A stretch of DNA of 64,000 nucleotides from an uncultured Clostridia bacterium (GCA_938045615.1 CALIBC010000179.1:124001-188000); one strand, 5' to 3'. Shown: positions 1 to 9,294, numbered from the stretch's first letter. The notes: generated from the sequence alone by a model not told the origin. Program-made: numbers and translations.

Positions 1-1158
1 GCGCTCATTGAGGGGGCGATGGGGTTGTACGACGGCAAAGGGTTCAGAGACGATAGATGTTCGGCAAATCATGTTGCGCGTCTTACCGAAACGCCGACGA
101 TACTTGTGGTTGATGCAAGAGGGAAAAGCTTGTCACTTATAGCGGAAATAGAAGGATATGGTAATTTCAGGAAAAATACGATAAGCGGCGTGATATTAAA
201 CAACTGTTCTGCGGGCATGTACACCATTTATAAAGAAATGCTGTCGAACCGCGGAATAAAAACTTTCGGTTATCTGCCAAAAGTTCAAGAGGCGGCCATA
301 GCTTCAAGGCATCTTGGACTTGTTACCGCAAGTGAGATATCGGACATAAAAAAGAAACTTGATTTGTTGGGCGGCGCTGCCGAAAAGAGCCTCGATGTCT
401 GCGGACTTATTCAGCTTGCGTCAAGTGCTTCAAAGCTTGAGTACCGGGAAAAACGAGTGGAGAAAGTGACGAAGGGAGAACCTGTCAAAATCGGGATAGC
501 CAGGGACAAGGCATTTTGTTTTTACTATGAGGATGTAATTGAACTTCTGTGTAGGCTGGGCGCAGAGCCGGTTACGTTTTCGCCGCTTGAGGACACAATC
601 CTGCCGGACGGGATAAAAGGCCTTATGATAGGCGGAGGATATCCGGAACTTCACCTTGAAAAGTTATGCGCCAACAGGAGTATGATGAAAAGCATCAGAA
701 GCGCGGTCAAGGCAGGGATGCCCACATATGCCGAATGTGGCGGATTCATGTATCTGGGAGAGTCGATAAAAACTGAATGCGGGAGGTACGGTGTCGTGGG
801 AGCGATACCGGGAAACAGCGTCATCACGGAAAGACTCGTGAGATTCGGATACAAAGAGCTTACAGCAAAGAAGGATGGAGTTTTGTGCGATGCCGGAGAC
901 AAGATAAGGTGCCATGAGTTTCATTTTAGCGATACCGATGTGTACGGTGATGGTTTCAGCGCCGAAAATTCCTTGGGCAGGAAATGGACGACGGGCATGT
1001 TGACCGAAAGTATGTATGCGGGATACCCGCATATGCATCTGTGGGGCAACACCGACTTTGCCGTTCGTTTTGTCCAGGCATGCGAAAGGTTCCGAAGCGA
1101 CGTGGATGTCGAAAACGACAAGATGCATGAGATACACGGAGACGGGACATGGAAATAG
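1..1158 (+). CDS. cbiA: Cobyrinic acid a,c-diamide synthase, 5'-truncated by window edge
   Basis: Glutamine-dependent amidation of the a and c side chains of (cobalt) cobyrinate in B12 synthesis. The frame is open from base 1 and reads ALIEGAMGLYDG, the conserved family segment before the first in-frame ATG at 19, so the true start lies outside the window. The central part resembles a P-loop synthetase fold. The C-terminal half is a class I glutamine amidotransferase: GGGYPELH, then AECGGFMYLG with the nucleophilic Cys, and a late YPHMHLWGN with the catalytic-type His. It overlaps cbiB by 10 bp, which indicates translational coupling in a corrinoid operon. The family is certain; the missing N-terminus would carry the Walker A motif. 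Confidence 0.93.
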   Translation, partial: ALIEGAMGLYDGKGFRDDRCSANHVARLTETPTILVVDARGKSLSLIAEIEGYGNFRKNTISGVILNNCSAGMYTIYKEMLSNRGIKTFGYLPKVQEAAIASRHLGLVTASEISDIKKKLDLLGGAAEKSLDVCGLIQLASSASKLEYREKRVEKVTKGEPVKIGIARDKAFCFYYEDVIELLCRLGAEPVTFSPLEDTILPDGIKGLMIGGGYPELHLEKLCANRSMMKSIRSAVKAGMPTYAECGGFMYLGESIKTECGRYGVVGAIPGNSVITERLVRFGYKELTAKKDGVLCDAGDKIRCHEFHFSDTDVYGDGFSAENSLGRKWTTGMLTESMYAGYPHMHLWGNTDFAVRFVQACERFRSDVDVENDKMHEIHGDGTWK

Positions 1159-2129
1159 TATGCGTGGTGATTGCAGGTTTTTGCATCGATTTGATTCTGG
1201 GCGATCCGGAATGGATGCCGCATCCTGTCGTTCTCATGGGGAAGCTGACGGTATATCTGGAAAAAGCGTTAAGAAATATTTTACCGGCCGGCAGTAGATG
1301 GCAAACGTTTGCGGGTGGACTTATGACGATTTTGACGGTAACGGTTTCGACGGGAGCTCCTCTGATTCTGCTACATGCCGCAAGATGTGTGCATCCCCGT
1401 TTTGGATATGCTTTGGAGGTTTTTTGGTGCTGGCAGATATTTGCGGCAAGATCGCTTGCAAAAGCTGCGGATGACGTCTACGACGGAGTGGAGAAAAAAG
1501 ATTTGCATGCCGCCCGCAGGTCACTGGCGCGCATAGTCGGCAGAGACACTCGTAGTTTGGGTTTCAAGGATATAATAAAGGCCGTGTGCGAAAGTGTGGC
1601 CGAGAATACGTCAGACGGTGTGGTCGCTCCGATGTTCTATCTTATGATCGGAGGGGTTCCTCTCGGATTTTTGTACAAGGCGGGAAATACCCTCGACTCC
1701 ATGGTCGGTTACAAAAATGAAAGGTATCTGTACTTTGGGAAAATATCTGCGATCTTTGACGATGTGCTGAACTTTATACCGGCAAGAATTACGGGGATAT
1801 TGATGTGTGTAGGCGCACTGTTTTGCGGTCTTGACTGCAAGCAGGCATTCAGGATATTTTTCAGAGACAGAAAGAAGCATGCAAGCCCGAACGCCGGCAA
1901 CCCCGAGGCTGCCTGCGCGGGAGCGCTTGGAGTGGAACTTCTTGGGGATGCCGAGTATTTCGGCAAGCTGTACAGGAAAGAGACGGTTGGGGATCCCGTA
2001 AGGGAAGTGGATCCCGAGGATATAAAAAAGACGCGCAGGCTCATGTATGCAACGTCCATACTGTCGCTGGCGGTGATGGCGGCGCTGCGCGCATTTGCTG
2101 GTTACTGTTGGATTCGGTCTGTGGGGTGA
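1149..2129 (+). CDS. cbiB: Adenosylcobinamide-phosphate synthase CbiB
   Basis: Integral membrane enzyme that attaches aminopropanol (or its phosphate) to adenosylcobyric acid. It is 326 aa, normal for CbiB/CobD. Family hallmarks are visible: an early DLILGDPEWMPHPVVLMG segment, SVAENTSDGVVAPMFY and GNTLDSMVGYKNERY in the middle, and SPNAGNPEAACAGALGV near the C-terminus. Several hydrophobic segments fit a polytopic protein. The ATG at 1149 lies inside the end of cbiA, consistent with coupled translation. cobQ follows after 73 bp. Confidence 0.95.
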   Translation: MEIVCVVIAGFCIDLILGDPEWMPHPVVLMGKLTVYLEKALRNILPAGSRWQTFAGGLMTILTVTVSTGAPLILLHAARCVHPRFGYALEVFWCWQIFAARSLAKAADDVYDGVEKKDLHAARRSLARIVGRDTRSLGFKDIIKAVCESVAENTSDGVVAPMFYLMIGGVPLGFLYKAGNTLDSMVGYKNERYLYFGKISAIFDDVLNFIPARITGILMCVGALFCGLDCKQAFRIFFRDRKKHASPNAGNPEAACAGALGVELLGDAEYFGKLYRKETVGDPVREVDPEDIKKTRRLMYATSILSLAVMAALRAFAGYCWIRSVG

Positions 2130-2202
2130 CCTGCTATGAATTTACTGGATGATCAAACACGATCCCGTAAGATAAATGAGGAGAAAATCCGCGAGGTGAA
2201 CG

Positions 2203-3681
2203 ATGAGAAAATCTTTGATGGTGCTCGGCACATGCTCAAACGCCGGGAAAAGCCTGATTACGGCGGGGATATGCAGAATACTGAAGAGAAAAGGATACAG
2301 AGTGGCTCCGTTCAAGGCGCAGAATATGGCATTGAATTCATATATAACAAATGATGGCCTTGAAATGGGCAGAGCGCAGGTGATGCAGGCTGAAGCATGT
2401 GGACTGGATCCCGATTGCAGGATGAATCCGGTGCTCCTTAAGCCTACCGGAGATGACGGATCTCAAGTGATCTTGAACGGTAAGGTCTTTGGGAATATGA
2501 AAGCGCAGGAATTCTATGAAAACAAGGCGATTTTCAGAGAGGCAATCATGAAAGCATACAATTCCCTTGCTCAAGATTATGACATCATAGTGATGGAGGG
2601 CGCCGGCAGCCCGGCGGAAATAAACCTGAAAGAAAACGATCTTGTCAATATGGGTATGGCAAAGATGGCAGACGCTCCTGCGATACTTGTCGGTGATATT
2701 GACAGGGGAGGGGTGTTTGCCTCTGTTGCGGGCACAATGCTTTTATTTGATGAGGAAGAAAGAGAGCGTGTAAAAGGCATAGTGATAAACAAGTTCAGAG
2801 GTGATCTGGAGATACTGCGCCCGGGGCTCGGCATGCTTGAGGATATAGTCAAAGTGCCCGTGCTCGGCGTGGTTCCTTATATAAACGTAGAAATAGACGA
2901 TGAGGACAGCCTTTCCGAAAAGATGACGGCAAGAGCAAAAGAATCGCGATTGGACATTGCGGTAGTGCGTCTTCCGAGGATATCGAATTTTACCGACTTC
3001 AACGTGCTCGAATATATGGAAGATGTATCTGTCAGATATGTGAGAACGCCGAGGGATTTCGGGGAACCTGATTTGCTCATTGTCCCGGGTACAAAAAACA
3101 CCATGGCGGATCTTTTACACATCAGGCAGTCGGGAATGGAAGCGAAAATCCTGAAATATGCCGCAAAGGGCAAGCCGATAATCGGCATATGCGGCGGATA
3201 TCAGATGCTTGGACAGAAATTGTCCGATCCGCACGGTGTGGAGCACGGCGGGGAAATTGACGGAATGCGGCTTTTGCCTCATGGCACGATTTTTTCCCTG
3301 GAGAAAGTCACGCGCAAAACGGCGGGTAGACTTTCTGATGTGAGCGGTATATTCAGGGCTTTGTCCGGAAAAGAATTCAATGGATATGAGATTCATATGG
3401 GATTGCAGGAAAGCGACAAAAATATAATTAACAGCGGAAATGTTTACGGCACATACATCCACGGAATCTTTGACAAATCCGGTGTTGCCGCCGCCGTGAT
3501 TGAGGCTCTGTTCAAAGAGAAAGGTTTGGAACCCAAGGAAAACTCGGAGTTTGACCTCGATGAATATAAACAGGGGCAGTATGACACACTCGCAGAAGCA
3601 GTGGAAAAATCCCTGGATGTAAATATGTTACTTGACATAATAAACGGAAGCCGGGCGCATGCAGAACTTGACCGAAAGTGA
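2203..3681 (+). CDS. cobQ: Cobyric acid synthase
   Basis: Amidates the b, d, e and g side chains of adenosylcobyrinic acid a,c-diamide to give cobyric acid (CobQ/CbiP). It is 492 aa, full length. The N-terminus shows the dethiobiotin-synthetase-like ATP site (GTCSNAGKS) followed by PFKAQNMALNS, a CobQ signature. The segment VGDIDRGGVFAS is also typical. The C-terminal amidotransferase domain carries GICGGYQMLG with the reactive Cys, GYEIHMG, and GTYIHGIFD with the catalytic His. The ATG at 2203 is chosen because it begins the conserved MRKSLMVLGTCSNAGKS core and has GAGGTG just upstream. Its stop abuts cbiC. Confidence 0.96.
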   Translation: MRKSLMVLGTCSNAGKSLITAGICRILKRKGYRVAPFKAQNMALNSYITNDGLEMGRAQVMQAEACGLDPDCRMNPVLLKPTGDDGSQVILNGKVFGNMKAQEFYENKAIFREAIMKAYNSLAQDYDIIVMEGAGSPAEINLKENDLVNMGMAKMADAPAILVGDIDRGGVFASVAGTMLLFDEEERERVKGIVINKFRGDLEILRPGLGMLEDIVKVPVLGVVPYINVEIDDEDSLSEKMTARAKESRLDIAVVRLPRISNFTDFNVLEYMEDVSVRYVRTPRDFGEPDLLIVPGTKNTMADLLHIRQSGMEAKILKYAAKGKPIIGICGGYQMLGQKLSDPHGVEHGGEIDGMRLLPHGTIFSLEKVTRKTAGRLSDVSGIFRALSGKEFNGYEIHMGLQESDKNIINSGNVYGTYIHGIFDKSGVAAAVIEALFKEKGLEPKENSEFDLDEYKQGQYDTLAEAVEKSLDVNMLLDIINGSRAHAELDRK

Positions 3682-3695
3682 GGGGAATGGAGAAA

Positions 3696-4301
3696 ATGAA
3701 ACCAAGTGAAATCGAGAAAAGAAGTTTTGAGATAATAGGAGAAATTCTGGGCGACAGAAAGTTCGATCCCCGATACGAACCTATAATAAAAAGGTGCATA
3801 CATACATCGGCGGACTTCGAATATGCGGACAGTCTCAATTTTACGGACGGAGTGGTTGAGAAAATCCACAATGCCATAAAAGAGGGTGCAACTATAGTTA
3901 CCGATACGAAAATGGCACAGTCGGGAATCAATAAGATAATTATAGAAAAACACGGAGGCGAAGTGGTATGTTTTATCGGAGATGAAGATGTTGCCTGCGA
4001 AGCCAAACAAAGGGGAGTGACGCGTTCTTGCGTGAGCATGGAAAAGGCTTCAAAATTAAGAGAGAATTTGATTTTCGCAGTAGGCAATGCACCGACGGCT
4101 CTGTTGTCCATAGTTTCCCTTGTCAGGGAGAAAAAGCTCGACCCCGTGGCGGTCATAGGTGTGCCTGTGGGATTTGTCAACGTGGTGGAGAGCAAGGAAC
4201 TGTTAATTGAATCCGGGATACCGAGCATAGTTGCAAGAGGAAGAAAAGGCGGAAGCAATATAGCAGCGTGTATAGTGAACGCTATCCAATATATGCCGTA
4301 A
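3696..4301 (+). CDS. cbiC: Precorrin-8X / cobalt-precorrin-8 methylmutase
   Basis: Moves the C11 methyl to C12 to form (cobalt) hydrogenobyrinate or cobyrinate. The ATG at 3696 gives 201 aa and has AGGGG about 10 bases upstream; GTG 3678 and ATG 3687 are in-frame alternatives. Family features are IIKRCIHTSADFEYADSL with the conserved His, GATIVTDTKMAQSGIN near residue 70, and GNAPTALLSI followed by VGVPVGFVNVVESKELL in the C-terminal half. Last gene of the visible cob/cbi run. The order cbiA-cbiB-cobQ-cbiC and tight spacing indicate one operon that starts upstream of the window. Confidence 0.94.
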   Translation: MKPSEIEKRSFEIIGEILGDRKFDPRYEPIIKRCIHTSADFEYADSLNFTDGVVEKIHNAIKEGATIVTDTKMAQSGINKIIIEKHGGEVVCFIGDEDVACEAKQRGVTRSCVSMEKASKLRENLIFAVGNAPTALLSIVSLVREKKLDPVAVIGVPVGFVNVVESKELLIESGIPSIVARGRKGGSNIAACIVNAIQYMP

Positions 4302-4302
4302 G

Positions 4303-4425
4303 GAACGCGGAATATATGCATCAAGAGGAATCATGAACGCGGAATATATGCATCAAGAGGAATCATGAACGCCGTTTTGCTTCTTGCTTGTGTCGCAAGG
4401 AACGGGGAATACATGTTGCGAGAGA
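4303..4425. repeat. 32-bp tandem repeat downstream of cbiC
   Basis: Two perfect adjacent 32-bp copies (4303-4334 and 4335-4366), each beginning GAACGCGGAATATATGCATC, followed by a 6-bp start of a third copy. A diverged copy (AGGAACGGGGAATACATG..) sits at about 4399-4425. The remaining intergenic sequence to 4617 shows no gene or clear terminator. Function unknown. Confidence 0.85.
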
Positions 4426-4617
4426 CCGGAGGGGAATTGTCGGACAGGTATTGTGGTGATATAATGTGAGCGTGGGGAGAAGTCTGAAGAAAAGGTGAAT
4501 AATGCAGAATGCGAGATTGAACCCTGAAAAAAGGCGAATAATAGAAAAAGCGGTTTGGTCGATTTGCGGGATGCGTGTGCGAAGGCCGCTACAATCCCGG
4601 GAAAAGGTGGAATTCAG

Positions 4618-5100
4618 ATGAGAGACGATATGAAATTTTTTCGTAATTTAAAGTGGCTTTGTTTTGTACCGGGTCTTTTGATGTATGTGGGCACGGAGTA
4701 TTCTTTCGGTTCGCGGATGGCGTCGATACTTGCGATAACGGCAACCGGATCCTTCTGGTTTCTTGTCAGGAGCGCAGAAGGTGACAGATTGGGTCGCATG
4801 ATTGCCCTCACGGTGCGCAAAGCGATAACACTGAACGGTGAAGTGGATCATATAATTGAAATAAGGAAGCTCAGAATAGGATATCTTGCGAGGATATATC
4901 TTTTGAATGCGGGAGAGAGGTTCGCGGCGATAAACGACGCCGTAAATTCACATATAAAGACCGAGGGGCTCAGCGACTCGATTTGTGCCATTCAAATAGT
5001 GGACATGCGGGACACCAAGGAAATGCCCACGCTTCGGAAAAAACTTAACAAGCAGTTGTTCAGCCATCTTATGAAAATGCACGACAGAGGTAAAAAATAA
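4618..5100 (+). CDS. Small membrane protein of unknown function
   Basis: I do not recognise this family. From ATG 4618 (AAAGGTGG 7 bases upstream) it is 160 aa. An in-frame TTG at 4555 would add 21 residues but has no good ribosome binding site. Two adjacent hydrophobic stretches (about residues 10-25 and 32-48) suggest a membrane hairpin. The rest (residues 55-160) is soluble, mixed alpha/beta and basic at the C-terminus. It lies 14 bp upstream of a CYTH-domain gene and is probably co-transcribed with it. No function can be assigned. Confidence 0.6.
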   Translation: MRDDMKFFRNLKWLCFVPGLLMYVGTEYSFGSRMASILAITATGSFWFLVRSAEGDRLGRMIALTVRKAITLNGEVDHIIEIRKLRIGYLARIYLLNAGERFAAINDAVNSHIKTEGLSDSICAIQIVDMRDTKEMPTLRKKLNKQLFSHLMKMHDRGKK

Positions 5101-5114
5101 GGAGCGGGGCTTTT

Positions 5115-5753
5115 ATGGAAATTGAATTTAAATATAGGCCGGCCGATGATCTTGTCGCTGACAAAATCTTCGAGGATGAATATATTTCCAAGTTGAAACT
5201 CGGGGATTTTTTCTGTGTGGAGATGCGGGCTGTTTATTTCGACACCCTAAAAAGGGATCTTATGAAGAATAAAATGGCATTTCGTATAAGGCGGGAAGAC
5301 GATAAGAGCGTCGCAACTTTAAAGTGGTCGGGTGGCAGCGTGGACGGGCTTCACGTCAGGGAGGAAATTAACCGTGTTCCGGACGATGAGAAGATGCTCG
5401 CAAAACCGACCATAGAAATATTCCGCGATGACTGCAAGATATACGATAAGTTAAAAAAGACGGTTCAGGACAGAACCCTTGTCCCGGTCATGGAAACAAA
5501 TTTCACACGTAAACGCATCATGCTCGATACCGGCAGATCCATAAGCGAGTTTTCATTTGACTCGGGCGAAATAATCGCAGGAGGCAAAAGTGTACCGATA
5601 TGCGAAATAGAAATAGAATTTATCGACGGTGAACGCGACGATTTCATCAAACTTGGAGAGGCGGTCGCAAAGAGATATAAATTGATGCCGGGCGATATGA
5701 GCAAATTTGAAAGAGGAATTAAACTGTTGCACGGGCAGCGGTGTTTACTTTAA
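5115..5753 (+). CDS. CYTH domain protein, probable triphosphate-processing enzyme
   Basis: The 212-aa product starts MEIEFK, the ExExK signature of the CYTH/triphosphate tunnel metalloenzyme family, which includes inorganic triphosphatase, thiamine triphosphatase and class IV adenylate cyclase. Further tunnel residues fit: VYFDTL near residue 37, FRIRRE near 56, ATLKWSG, and alternating charged strands such as EIEIEF near 160. Members act on tripolyphosphate or nucleotide triphosphates with a divalent metal; the substrate cannot be read from sequence. The gene is immediately downstream of the small membrane protein gene, and its 3' end contains the -35 element of the tig promoter. Confidence 0.85.
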   Translation: MEIEFKYRPADDLVADKIFEDEYISKLKLGDFFCVEMRAVYFDTLKRDLMKNKMAFRIRREDDKSVATLKWSGGSVDGLHVREEINRVPDDEKMLAKPTIEIFRDDCKIYDKLKKTVQDRTLVPVMETNFTRKRIMLDTGRSISEFSFDSGEIIAGGKSVPICEIEIEFIDGERDDFIKLGEAVAKRYKLMPGDMSKFERGIKLLHGQRCLL

Positions 5754-5772
5754 TTGCAAATGAGTATATAAT
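5744..5772 (+). promoter_or_regulatory. Sigma-A-type promoter for tig-clpPX
   Basis: TTTACT (5744-5749), 17-bp spacer, TATAAT (5767-5772). It straddles the CYTH stop codon and lies about 55 bp upstream of the tig start. Confidence 0.65.
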
Positions 5773-5826
5773 GACAAGGATTGTTTGCGATTTTTACTAA
5801 GCTATAATTCAGGAGGATATAAAAGG

Positions 5827-7239
5827 ATGAAAACGACGCTTGTTTCAAAGGAAAATAACGAAGCAAAATTTACTCTCGACTTTACGGCGGAGGAGTTTGA
5901 CAATGCGGTGACGGGGGTTTATAGGAGAAATCGAAACCGCTTTTTCGTAAATGGCTTCAGAAAAGGCAAGGCGCCCAGGAGTATCATTGAAAAAAAATAC
6001 GGGGAAGGGGTTTTCTTTGAAGATGCCGTCAACGATCTGTTCGGAAAGAACTATCCTCAGGCTGTCGAAGAATTGGATCTGGAAGTTATAGACACTCCCA
6101 AGGCGGATTTCAGCCGAATAGGAAAAGGAGAACCTCTTACCGTCACTTTGGAGGTAAAACTTTTCCCGATTGTGGACGTTAAAGACTACAAAGGAGTGGA
6201 AGTTGAACAGCTGAAAACCGAGGTGACCGAAGAAGAGGTGGAACAGAGCATAGAAAACCTCAGAAAGAGAAACGCGCGCATGGTTGTGGTCGAAAGACCG
6301 GTCAAAAACGACGATACGGTTATACTTGATTATGCGGGGTTTGTCGGTGACGAACAGTTCAAGGGCGGAACAGCGGAAAATCAGGAACTTAAAATAGGCT
6401 CGGGAACCTTCATACCGGGATTTGAGGAGCAGCTTGTGGGAGCGGTGTCCGGTGAAGAGAGGGATGTCAAAGTTACATTTCCACAGGAGTACGGCGAGAA
6501 GTCGCTGGCGGGCAAAGAAGCCGTTTTTCACTGCAAGATAAATGAAATAAAGGAAGAAGAACTTCCCGAAGCGGACGATGAGTTTGCAAAGGATGTCAGT
6601 GAGTTCGACACGCTTGAGGAACTCAAGGAAAACACGAAAAAGGACATGACCAAACTAAAAGAAGACCGGGAAAAGAACCGTGTGAAAGATGAGGTGGCTG
6701 CCAAAGTCTATGAGCTGAATAATATCGAGGTGCCTAAGTCATTGGTTGAGGAAGAAATCAGCCAAATGGCGCAGGAACTTGACCAACAGCTGAGATATCA
6801 GGGTCTTTCCCTTGATCAATACTGTGAGCTTACGGGTAAAAGTATGCGCGACTTCCGCGATGAGGTGCGCAAGGATGCCAAAAAGAGAGCGGGAACACGG
6901 ATTGCGCTTTTGTCGGTGGCTGCGGCTGAATCCCTTGAAATCACGGATGAAGAGATGGATGCGGAATTTGAGAACATGGCCGGGCAGTATAAAATGGGAA
7001 AAGACGAGATTCAGAAGATGTTTGAATCAAACACCAAACTGTTGAAAAAGGATCTTCTTGTGAGAAAGGTGATCGACATGCTGTACGACGAAGCAAAGAT
7101 CAAAGAAGTGGATTCACTCAAGATGAAAGAAGTGGCCGCGGCTGACGAAAACGTCGACAGAAAAGAAGATACCGCTACAGAAGAAAACTCCGATGCAAAA
7201 AAAGATCCCGCAACGGTCGGAAGCGCCGGAAAGGAGTGA
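5827..7239 (+). CDS. tig: Trigger factor (ribosome-associated chaperone / PPIase)
   Basis: Binds at the polypeptide exit tunnel and shields nascent chains. ATG 5827 follows AGGAGG and gives 470 aa. Domain order fits: N-terminal ribosome-binding domain with the signature GFRKGKAPRSIIEKKYG at about residues 43-59, an FKBP-type prolyl isomerase domain (about 155-245, containing IGSGTFIPGFEEQLVG), and a helical C-terminal substrate domain. The last ~35 residues are a low-complexity Asp/Glu/Lys/Ala tail, longer than in many homologues. It forms an operon with clpP (4-bp gap) and clpX, a common Firmicutes arrangement. Confidence 0.97.
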   Translation: MKTTLVSKENNEAKFTLDFTAEEFDNAVTGVYRRNRNRFFVNGFRKGKAPRSIIEKKYGEGVFFEDAVNDLFGKNYPQAVEELDLEVIDTPKADFSRIGKGEPLTVTLEVKLFPIVDVKDYKGVEVEQLKTEVTEEEVEQSIENLRKRNARMVVVERPVKNDDTVILDYAGFVGDEQFKGGTAENQELKIGSGTFIPGFEEQLVGAVSGEERDVKVTFPQEYGEKSLAGKEAVFHCKINEIKEEELPEADDEFAKDVSEFDTLEELKENTKKDMTKLKEDREKNRVKDEVAAKVYELNNIEVPKSLVEEEISQMAQELDQQLRYQGLSLDQYCELTGKSMRDFRDEVRKDAKKRAGTRIALLSVAAAESLEITDEEMDAEFENMAGQYKMGKDEIQKMFESNTKLLKKDLLVRKVIDMLYDEAKIKEVDSLKMKEVAAADENVDRKEDTATEENSDAKKDPATVGSAGKE

Positions 7240-7243
7240 TTTC

Positions 7244-7825
7244 ATGGCACTTGTACCATACGTGATCGAACAGACAGGCGCCGGAGAACGTAGCTACGAT
7301 ATTTTTTCGCGACTTCTGAAGGATCGCATCATAATACTGGGAGAAGAAGTGACCGACGCAATTGCGAGTCTGGTGACGGCGCAGCTTCTGTTTTTAGAGG
7401 CGGAGGATCCCGACAAGGACATCAGCCTTTACATCAACAGTCCGGGAGGCTCGGTGACGGCGGGTATGGCGATATATGACACGATGAATTATATAAAACC
7501 GGATGTCTCCACGATATGTGTAGGTATGGCGGCAAGCATGGGGGCATTCCTACTTTCTTCCGGGGCGAAAGGCAAGCGATATGCCTTGCCGAATGCGGAG
7601 GTGCTTATTCATCAGCCGCTCGGTGGTGTAAGCGGACAGGCGTCGGATATAGAGATCCACGCCAGGTGGATATTGAGAACAAAGGAAAAACTGAACCGGA
7701 TCTTGAGCAAAAACACAGGACAACCGCTCAGAACGGTCACAAAGGATACGGACAGAGATAACATCATGGGGGCGAATGAAGCCTGTGAATACGGGCTTAT
7801 AGACAAAGTTATCGCCTCCAAGTAA
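7244..7825 (+). CDS. clpP: ATP-dependent Clp protease proteolytic subunit
   Basis: Serine peptidase that forms the barrel-shaped proteolytic core used by ClpX. ATG 7244 with AAAGGAG upstream gives 193 aa, a typical length. The catalytic Ser lies in GMAASMGAFLL, the His in LIHQPLGGVSGQASDIEIHA, and the Asp in the C-terminal TDRDNIMGANEA region. The N-terminus MALVPYVIEQTGAGERSYDIFSRLL is the usual ClpP start. The gene starts 4 bp after tig and ends 11 bp before clpX, indicating a single transcription unit. Confidence 0.98.
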   Translation: MALVPYVIEQTGAGERSYDIFSRLLKDRIIILGEEVTDAIASLVTAQLLFLEAEDPDKDISLYINSPGGSVTAGMAIYDTMNYIKPDVSTICVGMAASMGAFLLSSGAKGKRYALPNAEVLIHQPLGGVSGQASDIEIHARWILRTKEKLNRILSKNTGQPLRTVTKDTDRDNIMGANEACEYGLIDKVIASK

Positions 7826-7836
7826 GAGGGTAATAG

Positions 7837-9108
7837 ATGGCGGATAATTTTAACGATGACAACAGAGAGTTGAGATGCTCGTTTTGCGGTAAGCCACAGA
7901 GCCACACGCACAGACTTATTGCAGGACCGGGTGTTTTCATATGCGACGAATGCGTAGAAATGTTTTCGGACATCATAGATGAAGAGCTTAAGGGTGGAAT
8001 ATCAGGTGGTGTTGAGCAAACTGAAAGCGGCACGGAGATTCATAAACTGAAATCACCGATAGAGATAAACCGAACTTTGTCCGACTATGTGATAGGTCAG
8101 GAAAAAGCAAAGAAGGCTTTAGCCGTGGCTGTTTACAACCACTACAAGAGAATTGACGGTCTTAAGGGAAAGGACGAGGTTGATGACGTAGAGCTGCAGA
8201 AGAGCAATATAGTCATGATAGGACCCACGGGATCGGGGAAAACGCTGCTTGCGCAGACACTCGCCAGGATTCTCGATGTGCCGTTTGCCATTGCGGACGC
8301 AACTGCGCTTACGGAAGCCGGATATGTCGGGGAAGACGTTGAAAATATTTTGCTGAGATTGCTCCAGGCCGCCGATTATGATATTGAGAAAGCGCAGCGA
8401 GGCATAATTTACGTGGACGAAATAGACAAGATATCCAGAAAGAGTGAGAATCCGTCCATTACACGCGATGTCAGCGGAGAGGGCGTTCAACAGGCGCTTC
8501 TTAAGATCTTGGAGGGAACCGTCGCAAACGTTCCTCCGCAAGGCGGACGCAAACATCCGCATCAGGAGTTCATTCAGATAGACACGACCAATATACTTTT
8601 TATCTGCGGAGGTGCTTTTGACGGTTTGGAAAAAATCATCAAAAGAAGGCTGGGAAGCAAAGTGATAGGTTTCAATTCCGAAAAAGGTGGGATAGAAGAA
8701 AAAGAGGTCAATGTCGGAAGAGATATAGAACCTGAAGATCTGTTGAAATTCGGACTGATACCGGAATTTATAGGACGCTTGCCGGTTATCGTTACACTTA
8801 ACGAGCTCGATGAGGATGCTTTGAGACAGATAATGACGGAACCTAAAAACGCTTTGGTGAAACAGTATCAGAAGCTGTTTGAACTTGACGATGTCAAACT
8901 CGAAATCGAGGAGGATGCGATCAAAGAAATTGCGAAGAAAGCCATTGAGCGCAAGACCGGCGCGCGAGGCTTGAGGAGTATATTTGAAAAGAGCATGCTT
9001 GATATAATGTACGAGATACCGTCGAGAAACGATATAGAAAAATGTGTGATAACAAGAGGAACCGTAGCGGAAAACAATGAACCGCAACTTGTCCTAAGAG
9101 AAAAATAG
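7837..9108 (+). CDS. clpX: ATP-dependent Clp protease ATPase subunit ClpX
   Basis: AAA+ unfoldase that feeds substrates to ClpP. It is 423 aa. The N-terminal zinc-binding domain has the C4 pattern CSFCGKP..CDEC at residues 12-36. The AAA+ core has Walker A GPTGSGKT near residue 130, Walker B IIYVDEIDKI near 190, the pore loop GYVG, and sensor 2 in KTGARGLRSI near 378. Third gene of tig-clpP-clpX; a terminator-like hairpin follows at 9121-9155. Confidence 0.98.
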   Translation: MADNFNDDNRELRCSFCGKPQSHTHRLIAGPGVFICDECVEMFSDIIDEELKGGISGGVEQTESGTEIHKLKSPIEINRTLSDYVIGQEKAKKALAVAVYNHYKRIDGLKGKDEVDDVELQKSNIVMIGPTGSGKTLLAQTLARILDVPFAIADATALTEAGYVGEDVENILLRLLQAADYDIEKAQRGIIYVDEIDKISRKSENPSITRDVSGEGVQQALLKILEGTVANVPPQGGRKHPHQEFIQIDTTNILFICGGAFDGLEKIIKRRLGSKVIGFNSEKGGIEEKEVNVGRDIEPEDLLKFGLIPEFIGRLPVIVTLNELDEDALRQIMTEPKNALVKQYQKLFELDDVKLEIEEDAIKEIAKKAIERKTGARGLRSIFEKSMLDIMYEIPSRNDIEKCVITRGTVAENNEPQLVLREK

Positions 9109-9120
9109 GAGGGGCGAAGT

Positions 9121-9155
9121 CCTCATCTTAATGAGGGCGACCATGGTCGCCCTTT
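9121..9155 (+). terminator. Hairpin terminator after clpX
   Basis: Two overlapping hairpins: CCTCAT-CTTA-ATGAGG (9121-9136) and GGGCGAC-CATG-GTCGCCC (9135-9152), the latter followed only by TTT. A weak intrinsic terminator with alternative folds. Confidence 0.55.
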
Positions 9156-9158
9156 GAC

Positions 9159-9187
9159 TTGAAAAAGGGTTATGCTTTGGATATATT
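9159..9187 (+). promoter_or_regulatory. Sigma-A-type promoter for lon
   Basis: TTGAAA (9159-9164), 17-bp spacer, TATATT (9182-9187), about 110 bp upstream of the lon start. No clear heat-shock operator (CIRCE or CtsR-type) was seen in the leader. Confidence 0.6.
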
Positions 9188-9294
9188 TTGGACAAGAAGA
9201 TTCGCAGTACGGTAAATCATTATTGCCAATTTTGCTTTGCTGCTTACTTTTGAAACTGTTTGTCCATGTTTGATATAGATTGGAGTTGATGAAT

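Noticed and set aside
2136..2354. 72-aa reading frame between cbiB and cobQ
   Set aside because: It overlaps the conserved N-terminus of CobQ in another frame and shows no family resemblance.
8119..9087. Long 322-aa open frame on the - strand inside clpX
   Set aside because: Antisense to a fully conserved gene; composition is a shadow of clpX codons and no start signal is seen.
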